Shown in pieces: positions 1 to 7,634 of a stretch of 38,469 nt of DNA. Numbering within the stretch: the first letter of the stretch is position 1; each line of letters begins with the position of its first letter. This DNA is from a virus, in the IMG/VR virus record IMGVR_UViG_3300042922_000087, positions 1-38,469 of that record. One strand, given 5' to 3'. The notes under the pieces are model-generated. The model was not told the DNA's origin. It saw nothing but the letters and a program-made list of their open reading frames with translations, and made no database searches. A program made the position numbers and the translations under genes.

Positions 1-14
1 GAGGTAAAGCTGGC

Positions 15-245
15 ATGAACTGGGATATTTTCTGGTTGGTAGCTTGGATCATGGCTCTGTTCTTGACTCCGGTTATGGCCTGGCTGGCAGCAGTGCTGAT
101 CATGGTGTTCGGAGTTGAAGTAGCTCCCGGTAAGTGGAAGGCAGTAGGCTGGCCCGTACTTGCGGGAATAATTTTGGTGCTCGGATGGTTGTTATTAGTA
201 GGATATAACATCATCAATCAGATCATCACACTAGCAGGAGGATAA
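15..245 (+). CDS. Small two-helix membrane protein
   Basis: A 76-residue protein that is mostly hydrophobic. Two membrane segments are visible, at about residues 5-35 and 45-68, joined by a short charged link (APGKWKA). A GAGG ribosome site at 1-4 sits about 10 bases before the ATG. It ends 3 bases before the Sak4-like ATPase gene, and the AGGAGG that serves the next gene lies in its last codons, so the two are probably co-translated. The family is not recognised; a role at the membrane is the only inference. Confidence 0.7.
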   Translation: MNWDIFWLVAWIMALFLTPVMAWLAAVLIMVFGVEVAPGKWKAVGWPVLAGIILVLGWLLLVGYNIINQIITLAGG

Positions 246-248
246 GTT

Positions 249-980
249 TTGGGATTGAGTTTTGCCGTGGAAAAGGCTAGCGCTGTTGATCGAATCAATA
301 GCATGATTATCTTCGGAGAGTACGGCACGGGTAAGACCTGGCTGGCTAGCTCTGCGGATGAGATTGAAGAGTACGCACCCGTTCTAGTGGTGGACATTGA
401 GGGCTCAGCGGCAGGTGTTGGTCGTCGTTATCCGAACGTGGATATCGTGGTGGCTGACACTCATGCTAAGCTTGAGTTCATCAAGAACGAGCTACTCACA
501 GAGGATCATGAGTACAAGACAGTGATCTTCGACACGCTGAACGTGGCGCAGAAGCGAGCTAAGAACAAGTTCAAGTCCGACTTCCCGAACAACTCGTTTG
601 CTATGTGGGATGCTCTTTCTGAGTGGTCCATGGATTTTGTACGTTCGATGCATCACGCACCGTTCATGGCAATCTTCATTGCTCACCCTCAGACCGACAA
701 GGACGACAACACCGGTAAGCTGACAACCACTGTTAAGCTGGCTGGTGGAGCGCGTTCCGAAGTCCCCACCGTGCCTGACCTTATTGGTTACACGTTCTAT
801 ACCACGGACGAAGAGACTGGTCAGCCGGTGCGAGCACTACAGGTTGGTCGCTCAGCAGGTGTGGTAACCAAGAATCGTTTCGGACTGCCGGATGTTATCG
901 TTCCGCAGACCGGTAGTGAGGGTGTAACAATCTTTGACATTCAGTCCGAGATTATCAAGGCACGGGAGGCAGGCAAGTGA
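249..980 (+). CDS. Sak4-like RecA/RAD51-fold ATPase (recombinase)
   Basis: A 243-residue P-loop ATPase of the phage Sak4 type, which promotes single-strand annealing and recombination during phage replication together with an SSB. The Walker A motif GEYGTGKT is at residues 23-30. A Walker B-like strand (KTVIFDTLN) lies near residue 90, and IFIAHPQTDKD near 140 resembles the RecA core strand after Walker B. The start is a TTG at 249, chosen because a perfect AGGAGG lies at 237-242 just before it and the previous gene stops at 245. The gene behind it encodes the likely SSB partner, a pairing common in phages. The family call is by motif and context; an unrelated AAA_24-type ATPase is the alternative. 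Confidence 0.85.
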   Translation: MGLSFAVEKASAVDRINSMIIFGEYGTGKTWLASSADEIEEYAPVLVVDIEGSAAGVGRRYPNVDIVVADTHAKLEFIKNELLTEDHEYKTVIFDTLNVAQKRAKNKFKSDFPNNSFAMWDALSEWSMDFVRSMHHAPFMAIFIAHPQTDKDDNTGKLTTTVKLAGGARSEVPTVPDLIGYTFYTTDEETGQPVRALQVGRSAGVVTKNRFGLPDVIVPQTGSEGVTIFDIQSEIIKAREAGK

Positions 981-1156
981 GCTTCGAAGTCTCTGGCGAA
1001 GTAGTAGCTGTCGAGTATGAATTCGATGGTGACTACTTCACGGTTAAGCAGGTAAAGCTAAACATTTTCGGGAACGAGTTTTATCTCGACCCGGATCAGG
1101 CGCACAATCTCCGACTGGATATTGATACTGCGTTGTTCGAAATTGGAGGAAATTAA
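977..1156 (+). CDS. Small hypothetical protein (59 aa), GTG start
   Basis: An overlapping gene of 59 residues reading from a GTG at 977, inside the last codons of the ATPase gene (GTGA overlap), to TAA at 1154-1156, where it overlaps the next ATG (TAATG). GGGAGG at 964-969 gives a good ribosome site. The protein begins MSFEVSGEVVAVEYEF and is rich in beta-type alternation. Its exact fit between two real genes is the main evidence. Function is unknown; its place between recombinase and SSB suggests a DNA-metabolism accessory. Confidence 0.75.
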   Translation: MSFEVSGEVVAVEYEFDGDYFTVKQVKLNIFGNEFYLDPDQAHNLRLDIDTALFEIGGN

Positions 1157-1653
1157 TGGTACGTTCTATTGGAGTTGACGACAAGGCGCTTGAGGGTGGT
1201 AACTTCGAGCCCATCCCGGACGGCACGAAGCTGCGTGTTTCTCTCTTCGAGATTGAAGAGACTACCGTGCAGAACGGTGACAACAAGGGCAAGCCTCAGG
1301 CTATGTACACCGTGAAGGTGACTGAGGATGGTCCATACAAGGGCCGCGAGGTCAAGTACAACTACTTCCCGCTGTTCGCAGGTGCGAAGAACGGATGGGT
1401 CCTTACCTCATTCGCTGAGGCTGTCGGCTGGAAGGTTGACAAGGACACAAAGGTTGTCGAGGTTCCTGACAACCTGGCGGATGCCCTGGGCACCGAGTTC
1501 ATCGCCAAGTTCGGCACGACCAAGAGCACCAAGGTCAACCCCGAGACTGGTCAGCCGTACATCAACAACCGAGTGACCGGTACGCGCAAGATCAAGGCCG
1601 GTGCAGGCGCTATCACAGAGCCCGCAGAGAAGCCCGCTTGGGACAAGCTCTAA
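1156..1653 (+). CDS. Putative phage ssDNA-binding protein (DUF669-like)
   Basis: A 165-residue protein with an acidic, beta-rich core (KLRVSLFEIEETTV, AMYTVKVTEDGPYKGREV) and an ending of basic repeats followed by EKPAWDKL. It resembles the DUF669-type SSBs that sit directly behind Sak4-like ATPases in many phages. The ATG at 1156 overlaps the preceding stop codon, and GGAGG at 1145-1149 serves as ribosome site. The role would be coating single strands at the fork and loading the recombinase. The call rests on context and overall look rather than on a diagnostic motif. Confidence 0.65.
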   Translation: MVRSIGVDDKALEGGNFEPIPDGTKLRVSLFEIEETTVQNGDNKGKPQAMYTVKVTEDGPYKGREVKYNYFPLFAGAKNGWVLTSFAEAVGWKVDKDTKVVEVPDNLADALGTEFIAKFGTTKSTKVNPETGQPYINNRVTGTRKIKAGAGAITEPAEKPAWDKL

Positions 1654-1661
1654 GCTAGTTG

Positions 1662-1670
1662 TGGTATCAT
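1662..1670 (+). promoter_or_regulatory. Candidate extended -10 promoter before tRNA-Leu
   Basis: TGG-TATCAT at 1662-1670 matches the extended -10 pattern seen at several other places in this window. There is no convincing -35 box at 16-18 bases. It lies between the SSB gene and the tRNA-Leu. A start about 7 bases downstream would fall inside the hairpin at 1671-1698, so either the promoter or the hairpin may be unused. Confidence 0.35.
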
Positions 1671-1698
1671 GGGGAGTCGGTCTACGGATCGGCTCCCC
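1671..1698 (+). other. Hairpin between SSB gene and tRNA-Leu
   Basis: GGGGAGTCG at 1671-1679 pairs with CGGCTCCCC at 1690-1698 (9 bp with one G-U), with a 10-base loop. Only TT follows, so it is a weak candidate for an intrinsic terminator. A processing or stability element just upstream of the tRNA 5' end is equally possible. Confidence 0.5.
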
Positions 1699-1701
1699 TT
1701 A

Positions 1702-1774
1702 GCGCTTCTAGCCCAATGGAAGAGGCAACGGATTTAAGTCCCGTTCAGTCTGAGTTCGAGTCTCAGGAGGCGCA
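1702..1774 (+). tRNA. tRNA-Leu(UAA), short variable loop
   Basis: Acceptor arm GCGCTTC/GAGGCGC is 7 bp with one G-U. T arm is CTGAG-TTCGAGT-CTCAG. Anticodon loop TTTAAGT gives UAA, with an A-C mismatch at 31-39. The variable region is only five bases, whereas bacterial tRNA-Leu is class II with a long variable arm. No CCA is encoded. The 3' acceptor strand contains the GGAGG that serves as ribosome site for the next gene. Confidence 0.75.
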
Positions 1775-1776
1775 CA

Positions 1777-1917
1777 ATGAAATGGCATAAACATAAATGG
1801 ACCAGAGCAAACGGTGATAACAGACCATTTTGTACTGTTTGCGGTAAGAAAAAAGACTGGTGGTATGATCCTAGGATCGGACACTTTGTAGCATACGGCG
1901 GAAGAATTAGCAAGTAA
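1777..1917 (+). CDS. Small basic protein with one CxxC (46 aa)
   Basis: A 46-residue, lysine- and tryptophan-rich protein starting MKWHKHKWTRAN, with a single zinc-knuckle-like pair (FCTVCGKKK). The start is 3 bases after the tRNA-Leu discriminator base, and the best ribosome site (GGAGG, 1766-1770) lies within the tRNA's 3' acceptor strand. It ends 8 bases before the primase gene. Nothing homologous is recognised; DNA or RNA binding is plausible from the charge and the CxxC. Confidence 0.7.
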   Translation: MKWHKHKWTRANGDNRPFCTVCGKKKDWWYDPRIGHFVAYGGRISK

Positions 1918-1925
1918 GGGGTAGA

Positions 1926-4148
1926 GTGGAAGCCAAGAAATTCTTCGAGGTAATTTTTGGGGACGGTGAAGGCGAGGCCGTCCTCGTTCTTCCTAACAGA
2001 GAGGGGAAGCCTACTAACGACTTCTGGTTCTCGTACCCAGAACAGCTTGAGGAAATGGCTGACTTTGTGTGGTCGAATGAGCACGCAGATGTATGGTTCA
2101 GCCCCGCACTGTTCCGTGAGCGCGACCGCCACAAGGAATATTCACAGCGCCTAGGAGTATTGGGCGCGGACGCTGACACATGCGAGCCAGATAACTTCCG
2201 CGTCTATCCTGACATTGTAATTGAGTCTAGCCCTGGACGTTTTCAGGTCTACTGGATTCCGTCAGACGTTGACGACTACGCACCCGAGGACGTAGCCAAG
2301 GTCAACCGCCGCATCGCACAGGTACACAAGCATCAGGGCTGTGACCCCTCGTACGTCAACCCGGCCAAGCTTATGCGCGTGCCGGGTACGTCGAACGGTA
2401 AGCACCCCGGCGCTATCGTGATCGTACAGAGCTACGATTTTACCTCACCGATTTCGGTGCAGGCAATGGACACTCTGTACCCTGAGTCTGAGGTAGCGGA
2501 CGCATACGAAGCCAGCATCGGTGATATGCCGGATGATCTGGAAGAGTTCATCGCGCAGAACCGAGCCAAGCTTCTCAACGGTCTGCCCAACAGTGCAGGT
2601 CTACGTGACCTAGTGTTCAAGGCTCCACACATGGAATCTCGTTCAGAAGCATTGTTCAGACTCATGTGTGAGCTTTATCGTCTTGGTCTGGACGACAAGG
2701 AAGTAATGGCTGTCGCTTGGGGAAGCCCGAGCAACAAGTTCAACGGCGAAGACCCGCGAGGACTCAAGGGACTGTGGGACACCGCACTTCTCAAGGCTAA
2801 GACAGCGGCTTTCGATCCTGACTACGAGTGGGATATCGAGACGGCTTACTACGATAACGACGAGCCAGCTCCACGCAAGGAACAGCAGTTTGTTAAGAAG
2901 ATTGACTTCCTGACAAATGAAGAGCAAGAATTAGTATCATCGATCCCTAACTTCATTGATGAGTGGGTGACCTGGGCAGGTACCAAGACGGACTCGCCCG
3001 CAGAGTATCACCGAGCAGCAGCTATGGCTCTGTTGTCGGCTGTGTATTCTGAGTTTGGTCACGCCACCCCGCAGTGGGGACCGATGAAACTTAACTTGTG
3101 GTTCATGGTGCTGGGTCGCTCGACCCTTGACCGTAAGTCTACGGCACGGTCGTACATGAACAAGGCATTCCGTGCCTTGAAGACTGAGGATTACAACTAC
3201 AGTATCGGTGACGACGTAACGCCGGGAGGTATCTCTCTGGCGCTTCACGACCGAGGCAACAAGGCAACGGTGTTCGACCGCGATGAGGTACAGGGTCTAT
3301 TCAAGGAACTTCTGCACCAAAGTTATATGTCCGGTGGACTCGAAGTCTTTACTAAGTTGTACGACGGCTGGTCCGGTGGTCGAGTTCGAGCATCTGGCGA
3401 GAAGAAAATTCAAGAGTCTGTTCCGGTTTCATTCATCATGTTCATGATGGGTATTCTCACGGAGTCTGCTGACGTTCTTACGGTGACAAACTTCCGATCA
3501 GGATTCCTTACACGATTCCTGTACGTGGTAGGACACCGCCCTGAGGGGTACGTTCCACCGCCCATCCAACAGAGCAAGGAAGAGGAAGACAAGTCCGATC
3601 CTGTGTTCGATGGAATGATGAGTCATCTGTCTCGTAACCGAGATTACTGGGAAATGTATGGAGGGGACGGCGACACCGTTCCCATCCGTGCCACTGACGA
3701 AGCATGGGCGCGCTACCAGAAGTTCGAAACCGACGTTAGAACGGCGGCTGGCAACACTCTGTATGCTGAGGTCATCGCTACCACGTCTGAGCGTACTACA
3801 CACAGCACGCTCAAGCTGGCGGCTCTCCTGGCCATGGATGATCGTTCAAAGCGTATCGAGCTAAAGCACATGTTGCAGGCTATCGGCTACGCGGGTGAGT
3901 GGATCACTAATGCTATGACAATGGCGACTATGGTTTCCGAGTCTGAGTGGCAGCGTGACGTGGACAAGCTGGAACAGTTCATAAACAGCAAGGGTGGCAT
4001 AGTGAGCTACGCAGTAGCCTATCGCCACTTCCAAGACAAGAGGCCATTCGAGTTCGAAGAAATGATCGCCGCGCTAGAGCAGCGCGGAGTTCTAACCCGA
4101 GAAAAGGATGGTTCACGATGGACATTGAAGGTGAGTTATGGCGACTGA
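1926..4148 (+). CDS. Primase-helicase (RepB-type primase + P-loop helicase)
   Basis: A 740-residue replication protein with two modules. The first 180 residues resemble RepB-type archaeo-eukaryotic primases: catalytic acidic cluster ADAD at 81-84, SSPGRFQVYW at 101-110, and NPAKLMRVPGTSNGK near 145-159. Residues 340-600 look like a DUF3987-type P-loop helicase, with a divergent Walker A GRSTLDRKST at 397-406 and Walker B VFDRDE at 449-454. A short C-terminal winged-helix-like tail follows. The start is a GTG at 1926 with AAGGGG six bases before it. It would prime and unwind DNA for the split PolA encoded downstream. The assignment is strong for a primase-helicase and weaker for exact family names. 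Confidence 0.85.
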   Translation: MEAKKFFEVIFGDGEGEAVLVLPNREGKPTNDFWFSYPEQLEEMADFVWSNEHADVWFSPALFRERDRHKEYSQRLGVLGADADTCEPDNFRVYPDIVIESSPGRFQVYWIPSDVDDYAPEDVAKVNRRIAQVHKHQGCDPSYVNPAKLMRVPGTSNGKHPGAIVIVQSYDFTSPISVQAMDTLYPESEVADAYEASIGDMPDDLEEFIAQNRAKLLNGLPNSAGLRDLVFKAPHMESRSEALFRLMCELYRLGLDDKEVMAVAWGSPSNKFNGEDPRGLKGLWDTALLKAKTAAFDPDYEWDIETAYYDNDEPAPRKEQQFVKKIDFLTNEEQELVSSIPNFIDEWVTWAGTKTDSPAEYHRAAAMALLSAVYSEFGHATPQWGPMKLNLWFMVLGRSTLDRKSTARSYMNKAFRALKTEDYNYSIGDDVTPGGISLALHDRGNKATVFDRDEVQGLFKELLHQSYMSGGLEVFTKLYDGWSGGRVRASGEKKIQESVPVSFIMFMMGILTESADVLTVTNFRSGFLTRFLYVVGHRPEGYVPPPIQQSKEEEDKSDPVFDGMMSHLSRNRDYWEMYGGDGDTVPIRATDEAWARYQKFETDVRTAAGNTLYAEVIATTSERTTHSTLKLAALLAMDDRSKRIELKHMLQAIGYAGEWITNAMTMATMVSESEWQRDVDKLEQFINSKGGIVSYAVAYRHFQDKRPFEFEEMIAALEQRGVLTREKDGSRWTLKVSYGD

Positions 4149-4317
4149 TATTTTTAAATTTGTGGTGAGGGACGAAGAAACCCGGCAGATAATTGCTGGG
4201 TTCACTACCTCAACTGCGGCAAATAGTTATGCCGGTGACCTGTACTTTAAGACAGGCAGAACTTATACGGTGGGACCAAATGACCGACAAAGCAGAAGCA
4301 CTAAGAGTAGCAACTGA
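4138..4317 (+). CDS. Small hypothetical protein (59 aa)
   Basis: Reads from ATG at 4138, inside the end of the primase-helicase gene, to TGA at 4315, overlapping the next gene by 38 bases in another frame. It begins MATDIFKFVVRDEETRQI, and the first 45 residues look like a compact alpha/beta fold. The tail (NDRQSRSTKSSN) is basic and may be constrained by the overlap. Function is unknown. Support is the fit between genes and a plausible amino-acid make-up. Confidence 0.55.
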   Translation: MATDIFKFVVRDEETRQIIAGFTTSTAANSYAGDLYFKTGRTYTVGPNDRQSRSTKSSN

Positions 4318-4663
4318 ATACAATGATAGAATCCGATTCGGATTGAAGGTCGATAAGTCGAGGGCCGCTGGGGAACTAGCGGCCTTTGGCTTATTCTCCT
4401 GGCTTGAGATTAGCATGATTCTGGATACCTCTGTAGATTTTGTTAAGAGGGCCGAGGGCATGCACGGAAATCTCTCACAGCCTCAGCGTGTCTGGAATAT
4501 CCACAGCCTGTCCGCGTTGTACCTAGTGGCTCTGAACTACCGCGACGGTAAGGTATCTACTGCACTTATCCGCAGGCTGGCAGAGAACAACAATAGCTTG
4601 CGAGCTATTTCACAGCTAACGGACATTCCGATTGAGAGATTGAGGGAAGTGATGAATGACTAG
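4280..4663 (+). CDS. Helical, possibly DNA-binding protein
   Basis: A 127-residue, mostly helical protein beginning MTDKAEALRVATEYN. Two stretches could be helix-turn-helix units: SWLEISMILDTSVDFVKRAEG and, at the C-terminus, LRAISQLTDIPIERLREV. The frame is open further upstream to a TTG at 4193, but ATG 4280 is preferred because the upstream part overlaps the 59-residue gene and lacks a ribosome site, while GGTGGGA lies just before 4280. The stop overlaps the polymerase start by 8 bases. A replication accessory or regulator role is inferred only. Confidence 0.65.
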   Translation: MTDKAEALRVATEYNDRIRFGLKVDKSRAAGELAAFGLFSWLEISMILDTSVDFVKRAEGMHGNLSQPQRVWNIHSLSALYLVALNYRDGKVSTALIRRLAENNNSLRAISQLTDIPIERLREVMND

Positions 4664-6062
4664 ATTCTGTTATGTCTACAGCGAGCAGGAACTAACCCCT
4701 CGTGCCGCTGACACTATCTCTACAATCAAGAAAGAAAATGGCTGGGATGATGTAACGTTCTTGCCCGCCGATGGTATGGTTTACGGTAAAGTTCTAGTGT
4801 TCGGTAGTCGCGCGCCTGAGGGTGTGTGGGACGGCGTAGAGTTTATACACACCTATTCGGTGGCTCAAATCATGAGCAAGGCTAACGCCATTACGGTGCT
4901 GGATGCCGCACTCAAGATGTATTTCAACGGCAAGCACGAGCCCACAATTAATGCTAATCTTAATTGGTTGTGCGCCATTGACGTACCGCCAGTTTCATAT
5001 TCATTTCAATATGATCAGCCAGTAGCAATAGATATCGAGACAGACGGTAACTTAGGCAAGACTCACACACCGGATGAAGTCAACATCATCAGCATTGCTA
5101 TGTACGACGGCGGTCAAATTCCTATTGTGTGGGTGAATCCCGCTGAGGATGGTACCTGTCTGCCACTCTCGGCTGAGCAGATAGCGATGTTCCGAGAGGA
5201 ACTACCCAAGTACACAAAGCTGATCTTCCAGAACGGCAAGTTCGACCTCAGGGTTATGGAGCGAGTGCTTGGCGTTAAGCTATGCAACTGGTTCGATACC
5301 ATGCTGGCGCACCACGTTCTCAACATGGCGGCAGGTGAGCACGGACTCAAGATTCTGGCCCAGAGATATCTCGGCGCGGAGGATTGGGAAACTGGCATCA
5401 AGCAGTACACCAAGGGTGGCGGTCACTACGAGCGCATTCCTTACACAATTCTGGCCAAGTATAATGGCTGGGATGTGTACTGGACGTACCGTCTCTGGGA
5501 GTTGTTCGCACCGCAAATCGAGGCAGACGAGAACAATCAAATGGCTTTCATGCTAGAAATGCAGGCCGCTGATATGCTTCTCAACGTAGAACGTAACGGT
5601 ATCCCGTTCTCTATCAAGGCAGCGACAGAGCTTGCCGCTGAACAGGAAGCTATTATGGAGGATCGCAGAGCACAGTTGCGTGACTTGACTATGCGACCCG
5701 AGTTCAATCCTAATAGTCCTCAGCAAGTCAAAGCCGCACTGAAAGAATGGGGTATCGACGTAGCTTCGACGGCTGTTGAAGTGATCGAAGAACTTACGGA
5801 CAGCACAGGGTCTGTATTCGTTAAGTCATTCTGTGAGTTTTTGTTGGAGTACCGTAAGGCATCCAAAATCAAGGGTACGTACGCTGAGGGCTGGATGAAG
5901 TCAGCGCGTATCGACGGTAACGCACAGTTCAGAGTACATCCTACGTTCCTAGTACATGGAACATCAACAGGCCGTCTGTCGTCTACCTCGCCAAACGCAC
6001 AGAACATGCCTAGGAATAAAGAGGTCAGAAAGATTGTTGCATTGAGTAGCGGGGGAAGCTAA
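4656..6062 (+). CDS. polA: DNA polymerase I, N-terminal half (3'-5' exonuclease + thumb)
   Basis: 468 residues corresponding to the proofreading exonuclease and thumb of a phage family-A polymerase. Exo I is D126/E128 (AIDIETD), Exo II is FQNGKFD with D197, and Exo III is YNGWD with D273, so the nuclease looks intact. The C-terminal part has the family-A signature TGRLSSTSPNAQNMPR. The gene stops about 15 residues later, just where an intact PolA would run on into motif A. The stop TAA overlaps the ATG of a small acidic ORF (TAATG). The missing palm and fingers are encoded at 6246-6995. It probably assembles with that half; see findings. Confidence 0.9.
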   Translation: MTRFCYVYSEQELTPRAADTISTIKKENGWDDVTFLPADGMVYGKVLVFGSRAPEGVWDGVEFIHTYSVAQIMSKANAITVLDAALKMYFNGKHEPTINANLNWLCAIDVPPVSYSFQYDQPVAIDIETDGNLGKTHTPDEVNIISIAMYDGGQIPIVWVNPAEDGTCLPLSAEQIAMFREELPKYTKLIFQNGKFDLRVMERVLGVKLCNWFDTMLAHHVLNMAAGEHGLKILAQRYLGAEDWETGIKQYTKGGGHYERIPYTILAKYNGWDVYWTYRLWELFAPQIEADENNQMAFMLEMQAADMLLNVERNGIPFSIKAATELAAEQEAIMEDRRAQLRDLTMRPEFNPNSPQQVKAALKEWGIDVASTAVEVIEELTDSTGSVFVKSFCEFLLEYRKASKIKGTYAEGWMKSARIDGNAQFRVHPTFLVHGTSTGRLSSTSPNAQNMPRNKEVRKIVALSSGGS

Positions 6063-6265
6063 TGGGTACATTTACATTTGTCAGCTATAGTGGTCCAGAC
6101 GCAGGTATAGTGTTAGTTAAGATGCTGGCAGATGGTGTGCCCGAGGCCGAAGTCCATGATCTAGAATCCGTGGAGGAAGAGCGCAGGCCGATTGGGTTCC
6201 AGCCTAATCCTGAGTCTGACGACGAGGAACCTGAGGAAGGTGACGATGACGAAGGTGATGATTAA
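6062..6265 (+). CDS. Small acidic protein inserted between the PolA halves
   Basis: 67 residues. The first 35 look like a small fold (GTFTFVSYSGPDAGIVLVKM); the last 25 are almost all Asp/Glu/Pro/Gly (SDDEEPEEGDDDEGDD). The ATG overlaps the stop of the N-terminal polymerase half, with GGGGGAAGC before it, and its 3' end overlaps the start of the C-terminal half by 20 bases. No intein or endonuclease motif is visible. It may bridge or regulate the two polymerase halves, mimic DNA through its acidic tail, or be an unrelated insertion. Confidence 0.75.
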   Translation: MGTFTFVSYSGPDAGIVLVKMLADGVPEAEVHDLESVEEERRPIGFQPNPESDDEEPEEGDDDEGDD

Positions 6266-6995
6266 TATTGACCTGAGTCAGGCGGAGCTTAGAGTCATGG
6301 CTATCCTCAGCGGAGACAAGTGGCTACAGGAAGCTCTACAAGAAGGTGCAGGAGACTTCTTCAACACTCACCTAATGCCCGTAGCTTATCCAGCCAAGGT
6401 GAATAAGTACGGCACGGTGGATAGATGGGAAGAGCATGCACCGGTAGAACACAAGGAATGCCGTACTATATGCAAAGCCGTCGTGTACGGTCTAGCATTC
6501 GGTCGGCAGGCACCCGCTATCGCTCAGTCTCTTGGAATGACTACGCGAGAAGCGCAGAAGATTATCGATGCCTTCCTGAGTAAGGCGCATGATCTGGACC
6601 GTTTCCGTCAGGAGATTATGGAAGCGGCACGGGTGCCGTCCAAGCGGGATATTCTAATTAACCCTTTCGGTCGCCGCTTTCAATCCGAGGTAGTAACTAC
6701 AAAGAACTACAGAAACATTCAGCGAGAAGCGTTGTCGTTTCTGCCGCAGTCCACGTCCAGTGACATTATGATTGCTACAGCTATTCGAATCTATCCGAAC
6801 CTAGAGCAGGCAGGGTACAAGATGTTCAATCTCGTACACGATGCTATGATGCTTGAGGGTGACGTAGAGGGTGCTGAAATGATCGCAACGTTTGTCGGAC
6901 AAGAGCTGCGTAAGACAGGGGAAATGGTTCTCGGCAACGCCGTGCCGTTCCTCAGTGATTGGTCGGTAGGCCAGTCGTGGGCCGATTTGTCATAG
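6246..6995 (+). CDS. polA: DNA polymerase I, C-terminal half (palm and fingers)
   Basis: 249 residues holding the polymerase active site. Motif A is IDLSQAELR with D9; motif B (O-helix) is RTICKAVVYG with R73, K77 and Y81; motif C is LVHDAM with H198 and D199, where the Glu usual after HD is Ala. The start is ATG 6246, preferred over 6258 because GGAAGG at 6235-6240 lies five bases before it. In an intact PolA this polypeptide would follow directly on the N-terminal half encoded at 4656-6062. Both catalytic carboxylates are present, so the reconstituted enzyme should be active. Confidence 0.9.
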   Translation: MTKVMINIDLSQAELRVMAILSGDKWLQEALQEGAGDFFNTHLMPVAYPAKVNKYGTVDRWEEHAPVEHKECRTICKAVVYGLAFGRQAPAIAQSLGMTTREAQKIIDAFLSKAHDLDRFRQEIMEAARVPSKRDILINPFGRRFQSEVVTTKNYRNIQREALSFLPQSTSSDIMIATAIRIYPNLEQAGYKMFNLVHDAMMLEGDVEGAEMIATFVGQELRKTGEMVLGNAVPFLSDWSVGQSWADLS

Positions 6996-7008
6996 AGAGG
7001 AAGACACA

Positions 7009-7236
7009 ATGGCAGGTGCTAGCAAGAGTGAGATTATTAAGTTCGTTAAGGAAGAGATTTCGGAGACTGAAACAGCATTGGGATTTGTTGTTTCCGAGCT
7101 AGCGAAAAAGACCACTACACAATTCAATCGCGTGTATCAGCGCAAAAAGTCTGAGTATGAGGGCGCACTGTGGGCTCTCAATGCGGTACTAGAACTGGCG
7201 AACGGAGTAGAAAATGAAGATCAGAATTCTGAATGA
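7009..7236 (+). CDS. Small helical hypothetical protein (75 aa)
   Basis: A 75-residue protein predicted to be two amphipathic helices, from KSEIIKFVKEEISETETA and KSEYEGALWALNAVLEL. GAGAGG before the ATG is a good ribosome site. It follows the polymerase by 13 bases and overlaps the next gene by 23. Unknown function; a small early-operon accessory. Confidence 0.7.
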   Translation: MAGASKSEIIKFVKEEISETETALGFVVSELAKKTTTQFNRVYQRKKSEYEGALWALNAVLELANGVENEDQNSE

Positions 7237-7441
7237 CTATCAGTACGAAGGCTACGAAGAATTCGGTGAGCCTATCGCTATCGGCACGGTGATTGAGGAT
7301 GCCGAACTCTATGACACCCCCTGGTGGGTCAGCGAAACAGAAGACGACGTGGATCAGGGGAAGTCAGCCGTCTACGCTCATCCCGTTACCGGAGAAGACT
7401 GGATCAGCTACCCCGGAGCATTCGAAATCTTGGAGGCATAA
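7214..7441 (+). CDS. Small acidic hypothetical protein (75 aa)
   Basis: An acidic 75-residue protein (MKIRILNDYQYEGYEEFGEP) with several aromatic residues and a compact beta-type pattern. It overlaps the preceding gene and is followed one base later by the next ATG. GGAG at 7205-7208 serves as ribosome site. No family is recognised. Confidence 0.65.
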   Translation: MKIRILNDYQYEGYEEFGEPIAIGTVIEDAELYDTPWWVSETEDDVDQGKSAVYAHPVTGEDWISYPGAFEILEA

Positions 7442-7442
7442 C

Positions 7443-7634
7443 ATGGCAAGAATCAATGTGACTGGATCGGCGCACGCCGCAGTTGAAACCGAGAATGATA
7501 TTCTTGGAGCGCTCGCAGAGTTCTCTGCTCTGGTGCAGGAAGCCGTGCTTACTGACAAGCGTAAGTACAGACTCAACCTGAGTTTTTCGGCATACGAAGA
7601 AGACGGCACGGATCAAATAGGGGACGTTTTCTGA
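7443..7634 (+). CDS. Small hypothetical protein (63 aa)
   Basis: 63 residues starting MARINVTGSAHAAVE. The ATG at 7443 is chosen because it follows the previous stop by one base and GGAGG lies at 7432-7436; the same frame is open upstream but would run through the previous gene. The stop codon overlaps the proposed CTG start of the next gene (CTGA). The function is unknown. Confidence 0.65.
   Translation: MARINVTGSAHAAVETENDILGALAEFSALVQEAVLTDKRKYRLNLSFSAYEEDGTDQIGDVF

Noticed and set aside
4193-4279. Upstream extension of the helical protein gene to TTG 4193
   Set aside because: Overlaps the 59-residue gene almost fully and lacks a ribosome site; ATG 4280 is better.
6062-6265. An intein or small intron splitting polA
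   Set aside because: No Cys/Ser start, no terminal HN, no endonuclease motif, and both flanking genes have their own stop and start codons; too short for a group I intron.
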